64,000 nucleotides of DNA from positions 518,476 through 582,475 of the forward strand of contig VZQC01009966.1 of the NCBI GenBank assembly GCA_009823505.1. Direction: 5' to 3'. Shown here in pieces: positions 34,313 to 46,165 of the stretch (its first letter is position 1; each line of letters starts with the position of its first letter). Source of the stretch: Rhizomys pruinosus. Taxonomy: Eukaryota > Chordata > Mammalia > Rodentia > Spalacidae. The notes under the pieces were generated by a model. That model made no database searches, was not told the origin of the DNA, and saw only the letters and a list, made by a program, of their open reading frames with translations. Position numbers and translations under genes: made by a program.

Positions 34313-36590
34313 TTTTTTTTTTTTTTTTTTCATTTTTAAGCTATAAATGATAATCCATGAGTACAAGCATCCTTCATGCACAAACTATCTGCAGGCTGTT
34401 GTGCCCAAAAACAACTACAGCCCCACCATCCAGTTCCGGGAAGGTGATCACGACTATGTACTTGTTCAAATCAAGTTTGATCAAATGAGTGTCCATATTA
34501 CATTGCTGTAGTTTCATTTTTCACCCCAATCACAGCCCTCTACATTCTACCACGCCCCCCCTTCCACAGGTTGTATGATGACGAGAAGAAACCAGTCCCC
34601 ACCTTCCTCCTCTTGTGACGTTTTTGCCTTAGGGCACTCTTGTGTTCATATTAGTGGCTCGTTTCCCCTATCAATGGCCTTAGAAGCCAAGTTCTTGTCC
34701 CTAGCGAAGCTAACCCCATTCGATCCCTTACACCTAATTCGTGCAGATACAATACAATTTGATCATATCAAAGTTCGATATACTTCCGCACTTCCAGGCC
34801 AACTACTATCAAGTTATTGGTAGGTACTCTCTTTATCGCAATAGACCACATGTATTGGATTACGTTTTAATCCTCCTGCGAACCTACTACATTTATCCCC
34901 CTGATATACCCTATGCACAGGGTCTGTGGTCTCTTATTCCATCTCCTAACCTGTAGAGCCTGTAAGCTTGTGGCATCAGCCAGTGGTTATTCCTCCAAGG
35001 AGACGCCAATAGCCACATTAGCATTTGAATATACAGGCACCATGGCTGCCTCTGACTGCACGCTATTCCGAGGCCTAGGTAGTGTGACGCTGGTGCCTGC
35101 ACGTGAGATTCTCCCTAGACTCTCAAGGGAGACCCATACTTTGCTTATTGTTTAGTTGGCCTTCTCAATTGGCTGAACCACTCTCTGGGCATTTCCAGGG
35201 CGCCATCTGTACAACTGTGCAACTGTGTTAGGTCTCAATATACTCCCTCCCATTGTTCAACGTCGCCAGGTCTTCCGGCAGCAGGGTCCTTTATTCGCCT
35301 TTCCTCACTGTAAGGATACATCCAAATCTCGACGCAGAGCCTTCATTTACGCCTTTTGTGTTGGGCTTGCCTTTGGATTCCCTCCAGGCTCCTCCACCTA
35401 GTATGAACAATCATTGCTGATGTCAGTAGCTCCTGTATTAAATAATTTTGCTCTGAGTGGCATAGCCCTGACTTTTCAGTATTATATTTGGTCTTCTGAC
35501 CAGAAGTATCCCTTCCACAGTCCCATGTCTAGTAAGTCAATTAAAAGAAAAGCAGTTTTACCCGTTTTAATACAGAGAGTTAACTTACTGTACAAATTGT
35601 CCCCATCGCCATTTTACAGTGCGCGAGGAACTGACCTCATCATCGTCATATTGTTACCCTTGCTTCTATGCGGGGACAGGCAAGAAAAGTCTCTCATTCA
35701 GAGACCTTTGATGGAGATACCTAGAAGGATAGAGTTTCATTTAGGGATGCATCTATAACTAGCGCTTGTTACATGTGGATCCACAGGCAGGGGTCTCGAT
35801 GTCCTGTATGCACATCTGATGGCTTTTCTTCCTTTTGAATGTTCCAGGCGGGTCAACCCTTCACGCCCCTTGCACTTTTTGGTACATCCTCACTCACAAT
35901 GCAAACCTGTATGCCTTTTTTTCTCAGATCCGGTTTATAGTTGGAATGACGTTTTCTTCTGTTGGAACAAACAAATCTTTTCCCATAGTAGTTCTTCTCC
36001 GATTTGAATTACTGCAAATGGGCTCTCGGCTCGAAAGGTTTCACTGTCTTCTTCTGTACCTCCGCCCCCTTTTTTTTAGGCGTTATTCGAGTCCTCCAGA
36101 AGACAGGTATTACATGACTATAGGGTGGTCAAGGGCACAGATTTCGAATCAGAATCTGCGGACCCTGTTGTTTTTTGTGGGTGACTTTTAAGTAATCGAT
36201 GTAACTTAGAAGCAAGAGCCAAAACTGTAAAGATTTTACGCTTCAATCATCTTTAAAGAGAATGCTACCCCAAGGTGTAACTTGTTTTGCAACAGTAGAA
36301 GGATTATAGGAATATATTGTATGATGGTCATCCCCAAGATTTCTTCCTCTACAGACTTTCATAGAGTTGAATAGCAAATTTATGGGCAACAGCGAATTTT
36401 TCTCCATTTAAATTTCAGACTGCATTACCATTAGTTCCTCCAGCATCTCTGCTAAACCAATTGTTCGTTTCAAATACACGTTTCCTTTTTCAAGTCCTAA
36501 AACACCATGTGTCCTGTAGACAGTGTCTAGGCGAAACTGGGTACTTGCTGAGCTCACGTCAATTAAATATGCCTTAATCGAATATACACC
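34313..36590 (-). other. Unidentified 2.2-kb insert, error-prone or foreign
   Basis: I do not recognise this stretch. It starts with about 18 T (34,313-34,330), which suggests a minus-strand retrocopy with a poly(A). It sits where an antisense L1 3' UTR should be continuous. CpG is not depleted (several dozen CpGs) although GC is ordinary. No frame exceeds about 120 codons on either strand; a minus-strand frame at 36,408-36,623 (DVSSASTQFRLDTVYRTHGV...) looks coding-like but is unassigned. It could be a retroviral interior, a processed pseudogene or poorly polished assembly. Confidence 0.4.
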
Positions 36591-37032
36591 CGTGTCCCTC
36601 TCCCACCCATCCCCCCTTTCCAATTCACCATTTCAGTCCATTTTCTGATGCAGTCTTTCTGTTGTTCTTTTACTATGCCTCCCTCTCCATGAGAAATATT
36701 TATATCTGGGTTGTTGGTACTAGCATCCACATATGAGGGACACCATTTGTCGTTTGTTTTTCTGGGACTGTGTTACTTCACTTAACATAATGTCTTCCAG
36801 CTCCATCCATTTACCTGCAAATTTCATGATGTTGTCCCTCTTTACTGCTGCATAGTATTCCATTGTATACATGTACCACATTTTCTCTATCCACTCATCA
36901 GTTGAAGGGCACCTGGGCTGGTTCCAGCTTTTTGCTATTGTGAACAGAGCTGCAATAAACATAGCTGTGCATGTATCTTTGCAGTAAGTTGTGTCTTGTG
37001 GGTATATACCCAGGAGTGGTTTCCTCAGCTTT
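36590..37032 (-). mobile_element. L1 ORF2 C-terminus and 3' UTR, antisense, 5'-truncated
   Basis: A minus-strand frame from 36,962 to 36,720 reads SWNQPRCPSTDEWIEKMWYM and MKFAGKWMELEDIMLSEVTQ, the typical ORF2 C-terminus. The 3' UTR piece TTTCAGTCCATTTTCTGATG lies at about 36,630. Truncation at about 37,032 is typical 5' truncation. Confidence 0.9.
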
Positions 37033-37914
37033 TAAAACATAGGGGAAGTAAGCAGTCTGCTTGGAACCTTTTGTGTCCTCATTAAATTAGCTTGAGCAGT
37101 TCAGAAGTGGTCTGTTTGATATGAAAGAGACTGTATTTTTGGAAACACAGTTTGGGGACTGGCCATTACAAATATCAGTGGCTCAGTGGCAGCCAGTGGT
37201 TTTGTGAGCTGTATGTTAGGGGCCGAGGTTCGAGCGATATTTAGGTCTGACAGAGTGTTGGTGCTGGCTTCAGAGGGAGCTTGGTTCAGGAACAGGGACC
37301 GGGCTGGGTTTTTGCTGGATCCCTACAGGCCCTCGGTCGCGGTCACAGTTCCTCTTTCCCTCCAGGTATGTATGGAATGCGGGCTGGCTGTGCTTCAGGC
37401 ACCCTCCCCTCCAGCGGGGCAGGTAGCATCTCTGTCTTTCTGGGACTTTCACTAGGTATGGAGATAGCCAGTGAGATAAGCAAGATAAGCAAGATAAAGA
37501 AGAGACTACGAAACAGGGAAATGCAGTGCAGAGCAGTGTCCGCAGAGGTCCCTGTGTCAGAAGGTTCCTTTTACCTGTGTGAGTGATGCAGCTGCGACTA
37601 TGGCAGAGCTTCTGTGAAGCTTGAGGATGAACTTGGTGAGATCATGGGCAGGAGGACTTGAGTGTGGCTTGCTAGAATCTTGATATGAGAGGGACAGCAG
37701 TGGGAGATCAAGGTGACAAGGCTGGCTTTTCATCAGCTCATGCATGTAAAATCATAAGCATGTGAGATTACGTTGCTGTATAGAGGACTATACAACTGAA
37801 GACAGCCATGAGTGAGCTGATGAGTGTCTTAGTCATGGTGGAAACTGAGGAGAGGAAGTCTGGGTAATGAGACTTACAGTAATGCTACCCAGGAGCACCG
37901 GGGCTCTATCTAGT

Positions 37915-38062
37915 CTACACTCTGCCTGTGATGAACATAACTTCATCCTCACAGAAACTACATCCTCATTTCACATGATTAGTTTTGTTTTACAGATGAG
38001 GACGCTGGGACCCTGAACAGCTTGCCAGGGCCACATGACTGTTGAGTAGCAGAGCTGACTTT
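37915..38062 (+). mobile_element. MIR SINE, sense
   Basis: TTTTACAGATGAGGACGCTG, GCTTGCCAGGGCCACATGAC and GAGTAGCAGAGCTGAC are classic MIR 3' text. Confidence 0.8.
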
Positions 38063-38669
38063 GTATATGTACACAGTATTACTTTGAAGTAATACAGTGT
38101 CTCAGGAGTTGGGGCTCCTAAGCACTGCATCCTCCTGCCTCAGGGTCAGACACATCAAAAGCCTCTGCTAAGCCCGGAGCCCCATGTTTTCTATAAAGAG
38201 CAACAGAGAGACTTATGGTGTTTGGGTTATTTTTTGCATCATTAAGAAAAAGAGCTCTAAGCTGAAGGATCATTTTAAGAATCAAGTCACCAAATATTAA
38301 TGAGCTTATTCACACATAATCTCTCAAAGGTTAGTGGTGCCCCTTGTTTGGTGCTGGATTTCTCATCTTCAGGAGTAACCTGCAGGTGGAGTCCTTGTGC
38401 ATTTTTACAGTAAAAGCACACTTGCTGGAGGGAATGACATAACGCAGCCCCCTGCGAGCACTGACTTTATCATAGTAGTGACCCTGTTATAATTCTGTGC
38501 ATGATGAGTCAGCATTTTTATTGCTTGTCACTTTTCAGTTTGAACATGCAAGTCAGTATTATGAAGCCCTAGTATACACTGGAAATATGCATATTCTCAT
38601 AGTGCTACCTGTGGGTGCTTTAAATAAAAATATATTTTATTATCGTAGATCCCACTACATTTTCTGTGA

Positions 38670-38960
38670 CAGAAATACTTGACTTAAGGGAAGATTTATT
38701 TTGGCTCATGATTTCTGAGGATTTCAGTCTATCATATCAGGGAAGGTAGGTAGAGTTAGTTCACATCAGTGGGAACATGTGCCATTCTCCCTACATCACC
38801 ACAGCCTAGGAAGCCAAGAGGACAAGCTGGAACCAAGGACAAGGGTGTAACCTTCACAGACCTGTCCCTAGTCATATCTGTTCCCTAAGCAAACCTCCGT
38901 CTGTACCGGTTCTACGGCTTCCTCAGATCTCAGGCCTGGCTGAGGAGCAGCTAGCAAACA
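38670..38960 (-). mobile_element. Rodent ERVL/MaLR-like LTR, antisense
   Basis: GGGAAGATTTATTTTGGCTC and ATTTCAGTCTATCATATCAG GGAAGG are typical of reversed rodent LTRs that usually carry ...TTATTTTGGCTCATGGTTTC. Confidence 0.5.
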
Positions 38961-40172
38961 TGAGCTGGGGTCATTTCAGATTCAAGCCATAGCGCCTGCC
39001 GCCCCTGCCAGCATCCTGTGCTTGGCTCACAGGCCCAGTTCTCCGTGACTTCATTCTCCAAGAGTAGGTGGCTGGGGAGTGTGGTGTTTGCGCAGTGTTT
39101 CTCTAACTGTTGTGATTCACTTAAATTACCCAAGAGTTAGAGAGAAAGCTCTTGGACCACGGGCCTCCAATCTCTTTTGCTTAAAAGGAAAATCTATGTA
39201 AAGATGCTTTTGGAAGGCAGTATGGCAGTGATATGTATGTATAGTCTTCTAAAATTTTTATGTATTCTACAGTGTTTCAGTTTTCAGGTTTAAGTTTAAG
39301 GTACAAGAGAAGTACCCAGTAACCCATGTTTCCAGTTCGCTGGCAGTTTCCAATTAATAGAGCTTAGTCCTGGATTACTCTGCACTACCAGTAAACAGAG
39401 AACATCCCAGAGGAGAGTCTCCAGGTAAAGAGGCATCTGGTGGTTCACACATCTCACAGACCAGGAGGCTGAAGATGTTGGTCTTAGGCTGCTCTCACGG
39501 CTCACAGCATTGCTAGGGCTTTATCTTGCTCAGTTGCTCGTGTGGTGGGCTCTGAAGCAGAAGAGGAAGGCAGGGAGAGTCATAGACCTGCAGTAGCCAT
39601 CAGAGAGGCTGAGAGTAAGTGTCTGATATCCCCCAGGCCCCGTTTTTGGTGGAAGGTAGTACATGCAGGGGGTTGGAAGGAGGAGGGTTGGGATGCTCAG
39701 TGGCTGCTCTGCAGTGTCTGAGGCGAGGAGCATGGAAGGCAGGTGGGTCAGAGCGAGAGCCTGTTTGGTTCTTGCACAGACCTTTCTTGTTCATCAGGGA
39801 ATAGGTAGCTGTTGTGTCTCTCAATTGACCCTATGTCTTCTGCCAAAATCACAGAGAGCATCTGCTTAGGGGAACTCTTTAGCAGGAGTAAGTTATTTTT
39901 CAGAGTGTTCTAGAGAAAATAGAGCTTGTGGTTATTTCTTTCAGAATTTATTCTCACTGTGTGACTAGAGAATTTTGTAAGAGAACAGAAATTAAGTAGG
40001 TAGGGTGTAAGCTCAGCCAGAGCAACTCCCAGCGGAGCTCTGGGGAAGTGGTCCTACCTGAGGAACTGTTGGCAGCCCATGGCTCCTGGCAGGGGGAGAG
40101 TCAGTTTTCTTTAAAGGGTTTGGCCAGGCTCTAGTGGATGGACAGTGGAGGACATTTGTGTACACAAATTGG

Positions 40173-40175
<3 letters not shown>

Positions 40176-40210
<35 letters not shown>
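40176..40210. repeat. (CA)n microsatellite
   Basis: About 17 CA units. Confidence 0.97.
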
Positions 40211-40212
<2 letters not shown>

Positions 40213-40642
40213 ATATGCACAGATAGGGGAGGGGATCCAAATGACATCAAAATATATGAAGTTTGCTAGAATTCAATTAAAAAGGGGAAGAAAGAAAAAT
40301 AAAACAAAAAACAATAGAAGAGGGAAAAAAAAGGTTGAGGTAGGTCTTAATCCATTTACTTTTAAACTTGTGGAGCCTGTGTCCTTTCCCGCCCCGGGCC
40401 GTGCTCCAGGCGCTCCTGTCCATGTGACCTCTGCTGGAAGCCTTTCCCACAGCCCCCTGTGACTCTCTGCGCCCCCAGCCCCTCGAGGTTCACTTTTCTC
40501 TTGATAGTTATGAGGTGGGATTTAGTGACGCTGTTTCTCTACCACTTTGTCCTCAGAACTGAATTTATGTCTCAGGCTCTGGGAAATTTAGTGCCTGAAT
40601 CACAGGAAATGTAAAAAAGAAAACAAATAAAAAAAAAAACCT

Positions 40643-40705
40643 GTGTTGGAGAGATGGTTCAGTGGTTAAGAGCATTGGCTGCTATTCCAGAGCAGCCCAG
40701 TGTTT
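40643..40705 (+). mobile_element. B2 head fragment, sense
   Basis: TGTTGGAGAGATGGTTCAGT GGTTAAGAGC is the B2 start; only about 60 bp remain. Confidence 0.75.
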
Positions 40706-40809
40706 AAACTCCTTCATTCATCCTAGACCACCCGTGATGAGACACCGCCCTCTCCTTGAGCAACCAGTGCTTCCCACTGCAGTCTTTCAGTCCCTGGGTG
40801 TGTCCGTCT

Positions 40810-40857
40810 GCTGTAGGCGGTGAGGTGGGCACTGCTGTAGGCGGTGAGGTGGGCACT
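40810..40857. repeat. 24-bp perfect tandem duplication
   Basis: Two copies of GCTGTAGGCGGTGAGGTGGG CACT. Confidence 0.95.
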
Positions 40858-41239
40858 GGTGTAGCACTGGCCCTACAGGCATGGGAACATTGCTGTCCAC
40901 CCAGAGGGAATGCAGCCGAGTGGGCTGAGTCAGCAGCTTCTGCTGGCAGAGGCGCACAGCAGTGGGGAAGAGAGCACATCCTTAGTCAGGTTGGCAGAAG
41001 AACCTTTCCTCTCCTCCGCTCTAGCCCAGGTATTAGTGAGGGGTAAAATGGCCAAAAGGCAGGAAGTGTTCTGAAGCCAAGGCCTGTGTGGCCCACGGGC
41101 CGGCTAATCTGCCTGCTCTGGGGAGAGCAGAGTGGAAGCACTTTCATTTTCTGAAGCCCCGAGAGGAGCTGTGTGTCGACTGCTGCTATACTGTAGACAC
41201 TTCCAGGATTTCGCTCCCCAGGTCAGCCTTTTGTGGGAC

Positions 41240-41271
41240 CTGTTTTTTTTTTTTTTTTCTTTTCTTTTTTA
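41240..41271. repeat. Poly(T)-rich tract
   Basis: T-run with C interruptions; no adjoining SINE body was seen. Confidence 0.85.
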
Positions 41272-42539
41272 ACTGACACTGAAGACTTTTCTGGAACTCT
41301 TAGCTGGGAAAAAGACTACTTGAGGTTAAGTCCCAGCCTGGCAGACTTCATACTTCTTTTTCCTGTAAGATACTAATTTCAAAGTTCCAATAAGGGAGCC
41401 TTGAGATCTTTGTGCCACTAAATGGTATGCTGAAAGCCATCAGGCCCTGGGACGCAAGTGTAGTGTAGAGTTCCTGTCCATAGGTGTTGTGAGTGTAGTA
41501 GTGGGATGAGATGCCTGTGGGTCAGACTGCGAGGAGGCCTGGCGTGTGGAGCCAGCAGCAGACTCTTCCTACAGGCTAGGGTTCCACAGGCGAAGGGAGA
41601 GGACACAGCAGAACCAAGTGTGCAGTTCCATCGTGTGGGTCTGGGGTGCAGGTAAAGGCTTTTATTTTGTGGATAAATAAACGTCTGGCAAGATGTAACT
41701 TTAGAGATCTCATCCTGATGGCGTCTTGTGGATGGATTTGAAGGTACCAAGGATAGAGATAGACAGTCTTTAGAAGCCGAGCAGGGGCAAAGCCTGTTGA
41801 CTGGCTAGATTTGAACCAGACAGTCTGGTTGTTGGGGGAAGTCCCTGTAGCAGCTGAATTCTCTATGGATGCTGACCACACTCAGAATTGGAGGGAAGGG
41901 CCAGGATCTAGGGTGTGACTCAAGGGGGGGTGTTGAGCAGTGGAGGGTGTAGTGGTCATTACCCTTAAGAAAGCCTAAGAGTAGCTCACTAGGTAGGTGG
42001 GTCAGCTCCGCCCTGAGCCACAAGTCAAATACCATAGAAGCACCAGGTAGGTGGATTATAGGGTGGGGAGACCTAACCACAGACAGACCTGTAGCAAACC
42101 AAAGAGCAGCTAGAACTGCCCTGCCCTGCCCAGCATCATTCCGGGCCTCCCCATTTCACCCCATCATTCCTGGTGGCCAACTGTGTGAAGTGCCCTGACT
42201 TTAGTGTTTAGTGCTTAAATGTTGATAATTATTCAGCAATTCGAAAAGTGCACTGTACTCTGGTGAGGTGTGTTAGGTTGGTGTGGGCTTTGGATCAGGT
42301 GCCAGAGTCTTGGAACACCCTCCCTTTTGCAGTAATCTCATCTGACTTGGAAGTTTTAAAGATAAGAACTAAGTCAGTAGCTAATTAGTTTTCCAGTGGG
42401 AGCTAATAGGCCATGATAGTAATCTGAGGCCCCAGGCTCAGGGAAGCTGCAGCTAGCTGAGTAGCTCCTTACCTCCTTCCAGCCGGCCTTCCTCCTTCCC
42501 CGTGGAGTGCTCCTCTTCAGCTTTCTTAGTTTGTTTGAA

Positions 42540-42735
42540 AAGATCTGTTATTTTTTTAATAATGCATATATGTATGTGTGTGAGTTTGTGCACATGAGTT
42601 GCTAGTGCCCATGGGGGCCAGAGCTGTCAGGTTCCCTGGAGGTTACCTGTAACTGTGAGTGTAACTGTGAGCCGCCGCCGACATGGTTGTCCACTGCTGG
42701 AGCGCCTTGTGCTGGAGCCCTGATCGCTTCTTGAT
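42540..42735 (-). mobile_element. B3-type SINE, antisense, diverged
   Basis: GTGCACATGAGTTGCTAGTG CCCATGGGGGCCAGAG, GTGAGCCGCCGCCGACATGG in B3 order, with a 14-bp internal duplication around CTGTAACTGTGAG. The head is degraded. Confidence 0.7.
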
Positions 42736-43106
42736 CCCCCTTTGCTTATTCATGGTGGTTTCTTCCCTTACTATTCTTTCCCTTCATTTTCTTACAGAAT
42801 TCAGCTCAAGGTAGTTGGCTAAAGTAATGTGTAGGTTAAAATTTTTTTGTAACGATTCAGTATAATTTTATATTCTTTTCCTTAGTGTTTGAACTCAGTG
42901 AATTAACCACGTGAGGTGAGATTACTGTAGGGAAACCTTTTCTGTTAATTAACATGTAAAAAGGGACTTAGAACCCTAAGTGGTTTTTTTGCCCTCATTT
43001 TAATCACTGAATTTTATTCAAATTAGAACCCATCTTTGTTGGGAATTATTCTTACATTATCTACACATGCCACTGGCTATTTCTGTTGTTTGCAAGTCCT
43101 GTCACT

Positions 43107-46100
43107 TTGAAGGTATAGCTAGCTGATGGTTAGATCAGAGAACTAAGTACAAAGACCAACCAAGAAGAGATCAACATTTAAACAGACCCATAATACATGA
43201 AGAAATTGAAGATGTAATAAGAAACCTCCCAAATAAAAAAGGCCCAGGCCCAGATGGTTTCACGGCAGAATTCTATAAAACATTTCAAAAATACCTACAA
43301 CCATTGTTACTGAAACTGTTTAGAAGGATACAATCAGAGGGAATTCTCCCAAATTCCTTCTATGAAGCCAGCATCACTCTATTACCAAAACCAGGCAAAG
43401 ATACAACTAAAAAGGAGAATTATAGACCCATCTCCCTCATGAACACAGATGCCAAAATCTAAACAGGATACTGGCAAATCTCATACAGACCACATAAGAA
43501 GATCATCCATCATGACCAAGTTGGATTCATACCAGAGATGCAAGGGATGGTTCAACATACGAAAATCAATAAACTCATCAAACACATAAATGGATAAAGA
43601 CAAAACCACACCATCAACTCAATTGATGCTGAAAAAGCCTTGACAAAATCCAGCATCCCTTCATGCTTAAATCCTAGAAGGATATGGATTGGAGGATCAT
43701 CCTCATGTAATCAAAGCCATATACAGGAAACCCACAGCAATATGCATCCTAAATGGGGAAATGACAGAAAATTCCTTTAAAGGTAGAAACGGCAAGGCTG
43801 CCCCTGGTCACCACTCCTCTTCAATATAGTGCTTGAAACACTTGCTAGAGCAATTAAGGCAGAGGGACAAATTAAAGGTGTACTATTGGAAAAGGGGAAG
43901 TCAAGCATAGTCCCTATTTGTTGGTGATATGATTGTTTACTTAAGGGATGTTTAAGAACCACCAGAAGAACTCCTAGAAAGATTAACACGCTTCAGCCAA
44001 GTGACAGGATACAAAATTAAACTAAAAAAAATCATGACCTTTCTTTACACCAAGAACAAGCAACTGGGAGAAAGAATTGAGAGAGACCTTCCCACTGCAT
44101 GATAGCTCAAAAACAATAAAATACCTAGGAACAACACTAACCAAAGACACAAAGACCTTACAATAAAAATTTTAAAACCTTTAAAGAAAGAATTGAAGAA
44201 GACTCAGAAGATGGAAAAACTCCCATGCTCATGGATTGGAAAATTAACATATGTAAAAATGTCCATTTTCTAACCCGAACTCTGTATAGATTTAACGCAA
44301 TCCAATAAAATCCCCAAGAGTTCTTCACAGGCTTGGAAAAAAATCCTTAAGTTCATTTGGAAAAACAAATAACCGAATAGCCAAACAACCCGATGAAAAG
44401 AAGCTACACAGGGGCATCTCTATACCAGACTTTCAAACTATACTACAGGCTATAGTCATAAAAAGCCTGATACTGCCACAAAAACATGACCTGTTGACCA
44501 ATTAAACAAACCAAGACCAAAACCTGATCACGTACAATTTCACGTCATTCCTTCATATTTGACAAGTGGGGCCAAGAAGACACAATGGAAGAAAGAACAG
44601 CATCTTTCAGCAAGTGGTGTTGGCAAAACTGGATCACCACTTGCAGAAGAATGAAATTAAACCCTAACTCTCGCCTGTACAAAAGTCAAACTCCAAGATG
44701 GATCAAAGACCTCAACTGAAACCCCAAACTCTGAAGGTGATAGAAGAAAAAGTTGGCAGCAACCTACAAGACATAGTGTAGGAAAAACTTCCTAAATCAG
44801 ACACCAGCTGTTGCACAGAATTAAAGTCTACAGTTGGACAAAAATGGGACCTCATTAAACTCAAAGCTTCTAGCTATAAAAAAAAAGACAAAGAAGGTAA
44901 AAATAAAAAGAGTGAGAGGAAATCCCCAGGAGGAACACTGCAGAAACAAGTTGAAAAGCATTGATTTCCAGAATATATAAACTACTTCAAGAAACAAAGA
45001 AGAAAGAAACAAATGACCACTTCAATAGAGGATTGCAAAGAGAGCTGAACAGAGATCTTCACAAGTGAGGAATTAAGATGCTGAGAAACACCTTAAGAGT
45101 GTTTCCAACACTAATCATAAGCAATTGCAAATCAAAACCACTTACGATATCATCTTTACTCCAATCAGACTGGCTAGGATCAAAGAAACAAATGATAGCA
45201 AGTGCTGGAGAGATTGTGGGGAAAGGGGAGCACTCAGCCATTGCGGGTGGGAATGTAAAATTGTGCAGCCACTATAGGAAAGCTGGTAGAACCCTTGGAA
45301 GTCTTGGACTGAACTTGCCACCTGACCCAGCCATACACTCTAGGCATGTACCCTCAAGACTCACCCCACGCAGAGATATATTTTTATTTCAGCTCTCTTC
45401 ACATAGCAAGAGCTGGAACCAAACCAAATCACCTCAACTGATGAGGAATAGAAAAAGTGTGGTACATCTACACAAATGAGTTCAATGCGCAGAGAAGAAA
45501 GATGAACATCAAGGCAGGAAAATGTCTGGAGCTAGAGGGACATCATGCTGAGTAAGTAACACAGTCCCAGAAAACCAACGATGAATGGACCTCATCGTGG
45601 ATCTTAGGCCAATTACCTAGTTGTAATAGTTTGTGTGCACACCCTTGAGCTTTGTCCAAAGCAGTTGGGAGTGATGCATAGTGGAAACAACAACAACAAA
45701 AGGACTGCATCAAAACTGGACTGAAAGGTGAACACTGCTCAAAACAGTCAACTCACACGAGAATTTTGAGAAAGACTGGAAAAGAGATGAAAGCTAGGTT
45801 TGGCAGAATCCATGAGTTCTGGTGGGGTGGGGGGATGGGAGGGACACGGGTCTAGATTTGATAAAAAATATTAAAAAAAACAACAACAAAAAACAAAGAC
45901 CTCGGCTGTGGATCATCTGGGCAGTATTTTAGTTCTGTGTCACATCTGAAAGCATGTTTTTAAGAGCCACACTGTAAATGCTGCAAACAAATGGCATATA
46001 GTATCAAGCAGGACATAGTGTTCAAATATCTGTGTGCCTCCTCCTTCAGCCAGACTTTAGAACAAGTTCATGGTCATGACTCATTCTAGCACAGAACTAC

Positions 46101-46165
46101 AATAATGCCCAGATGATCTTTTCACTTAGTTCTCTGATCCAACTGTCAGCTAGCTATACCTTCAA
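43107..46165. mobile_element. Palindromic element (DNA-transposon-like) split by L1
   Basis: CACTTTGAAGGTATAGCTAG at 43,107 and its reverse complement ending at 46,165 start about 46-bp inverted arms. A second arm section (45,912-45,940 versus about 46,095-46,123) continues the symmetry. With the L1 and one target-site copy removed, the element is about 315 bp with arms of about 75 bp, like an old non-autonomous DNA transposon. The family is unknown. Confidence 0.6.
43158..45892 (+). mobile_element. L1, 5'-truncated (RT domain to 3' UTR), indel-rich
   Basis: The sequence starts within ORF2 just before the RT domain, runs to the ORF2 C-terminus at about 45,600, and ends in a 3' UTR and A-rich tail. 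ACAAAGACC before (43,149-43,157) and after (45,893-45,901) is the target duplication. Frame is lost every 50-100 bp, mostly by single-base deletions. Confidence 0.9.

Noticed and set aside
43158..45892. Active L1 candidate
   Set aside because: It is 5'-truncated, lacks ORF1 and the endonuclease, and has frame breaks throughout.
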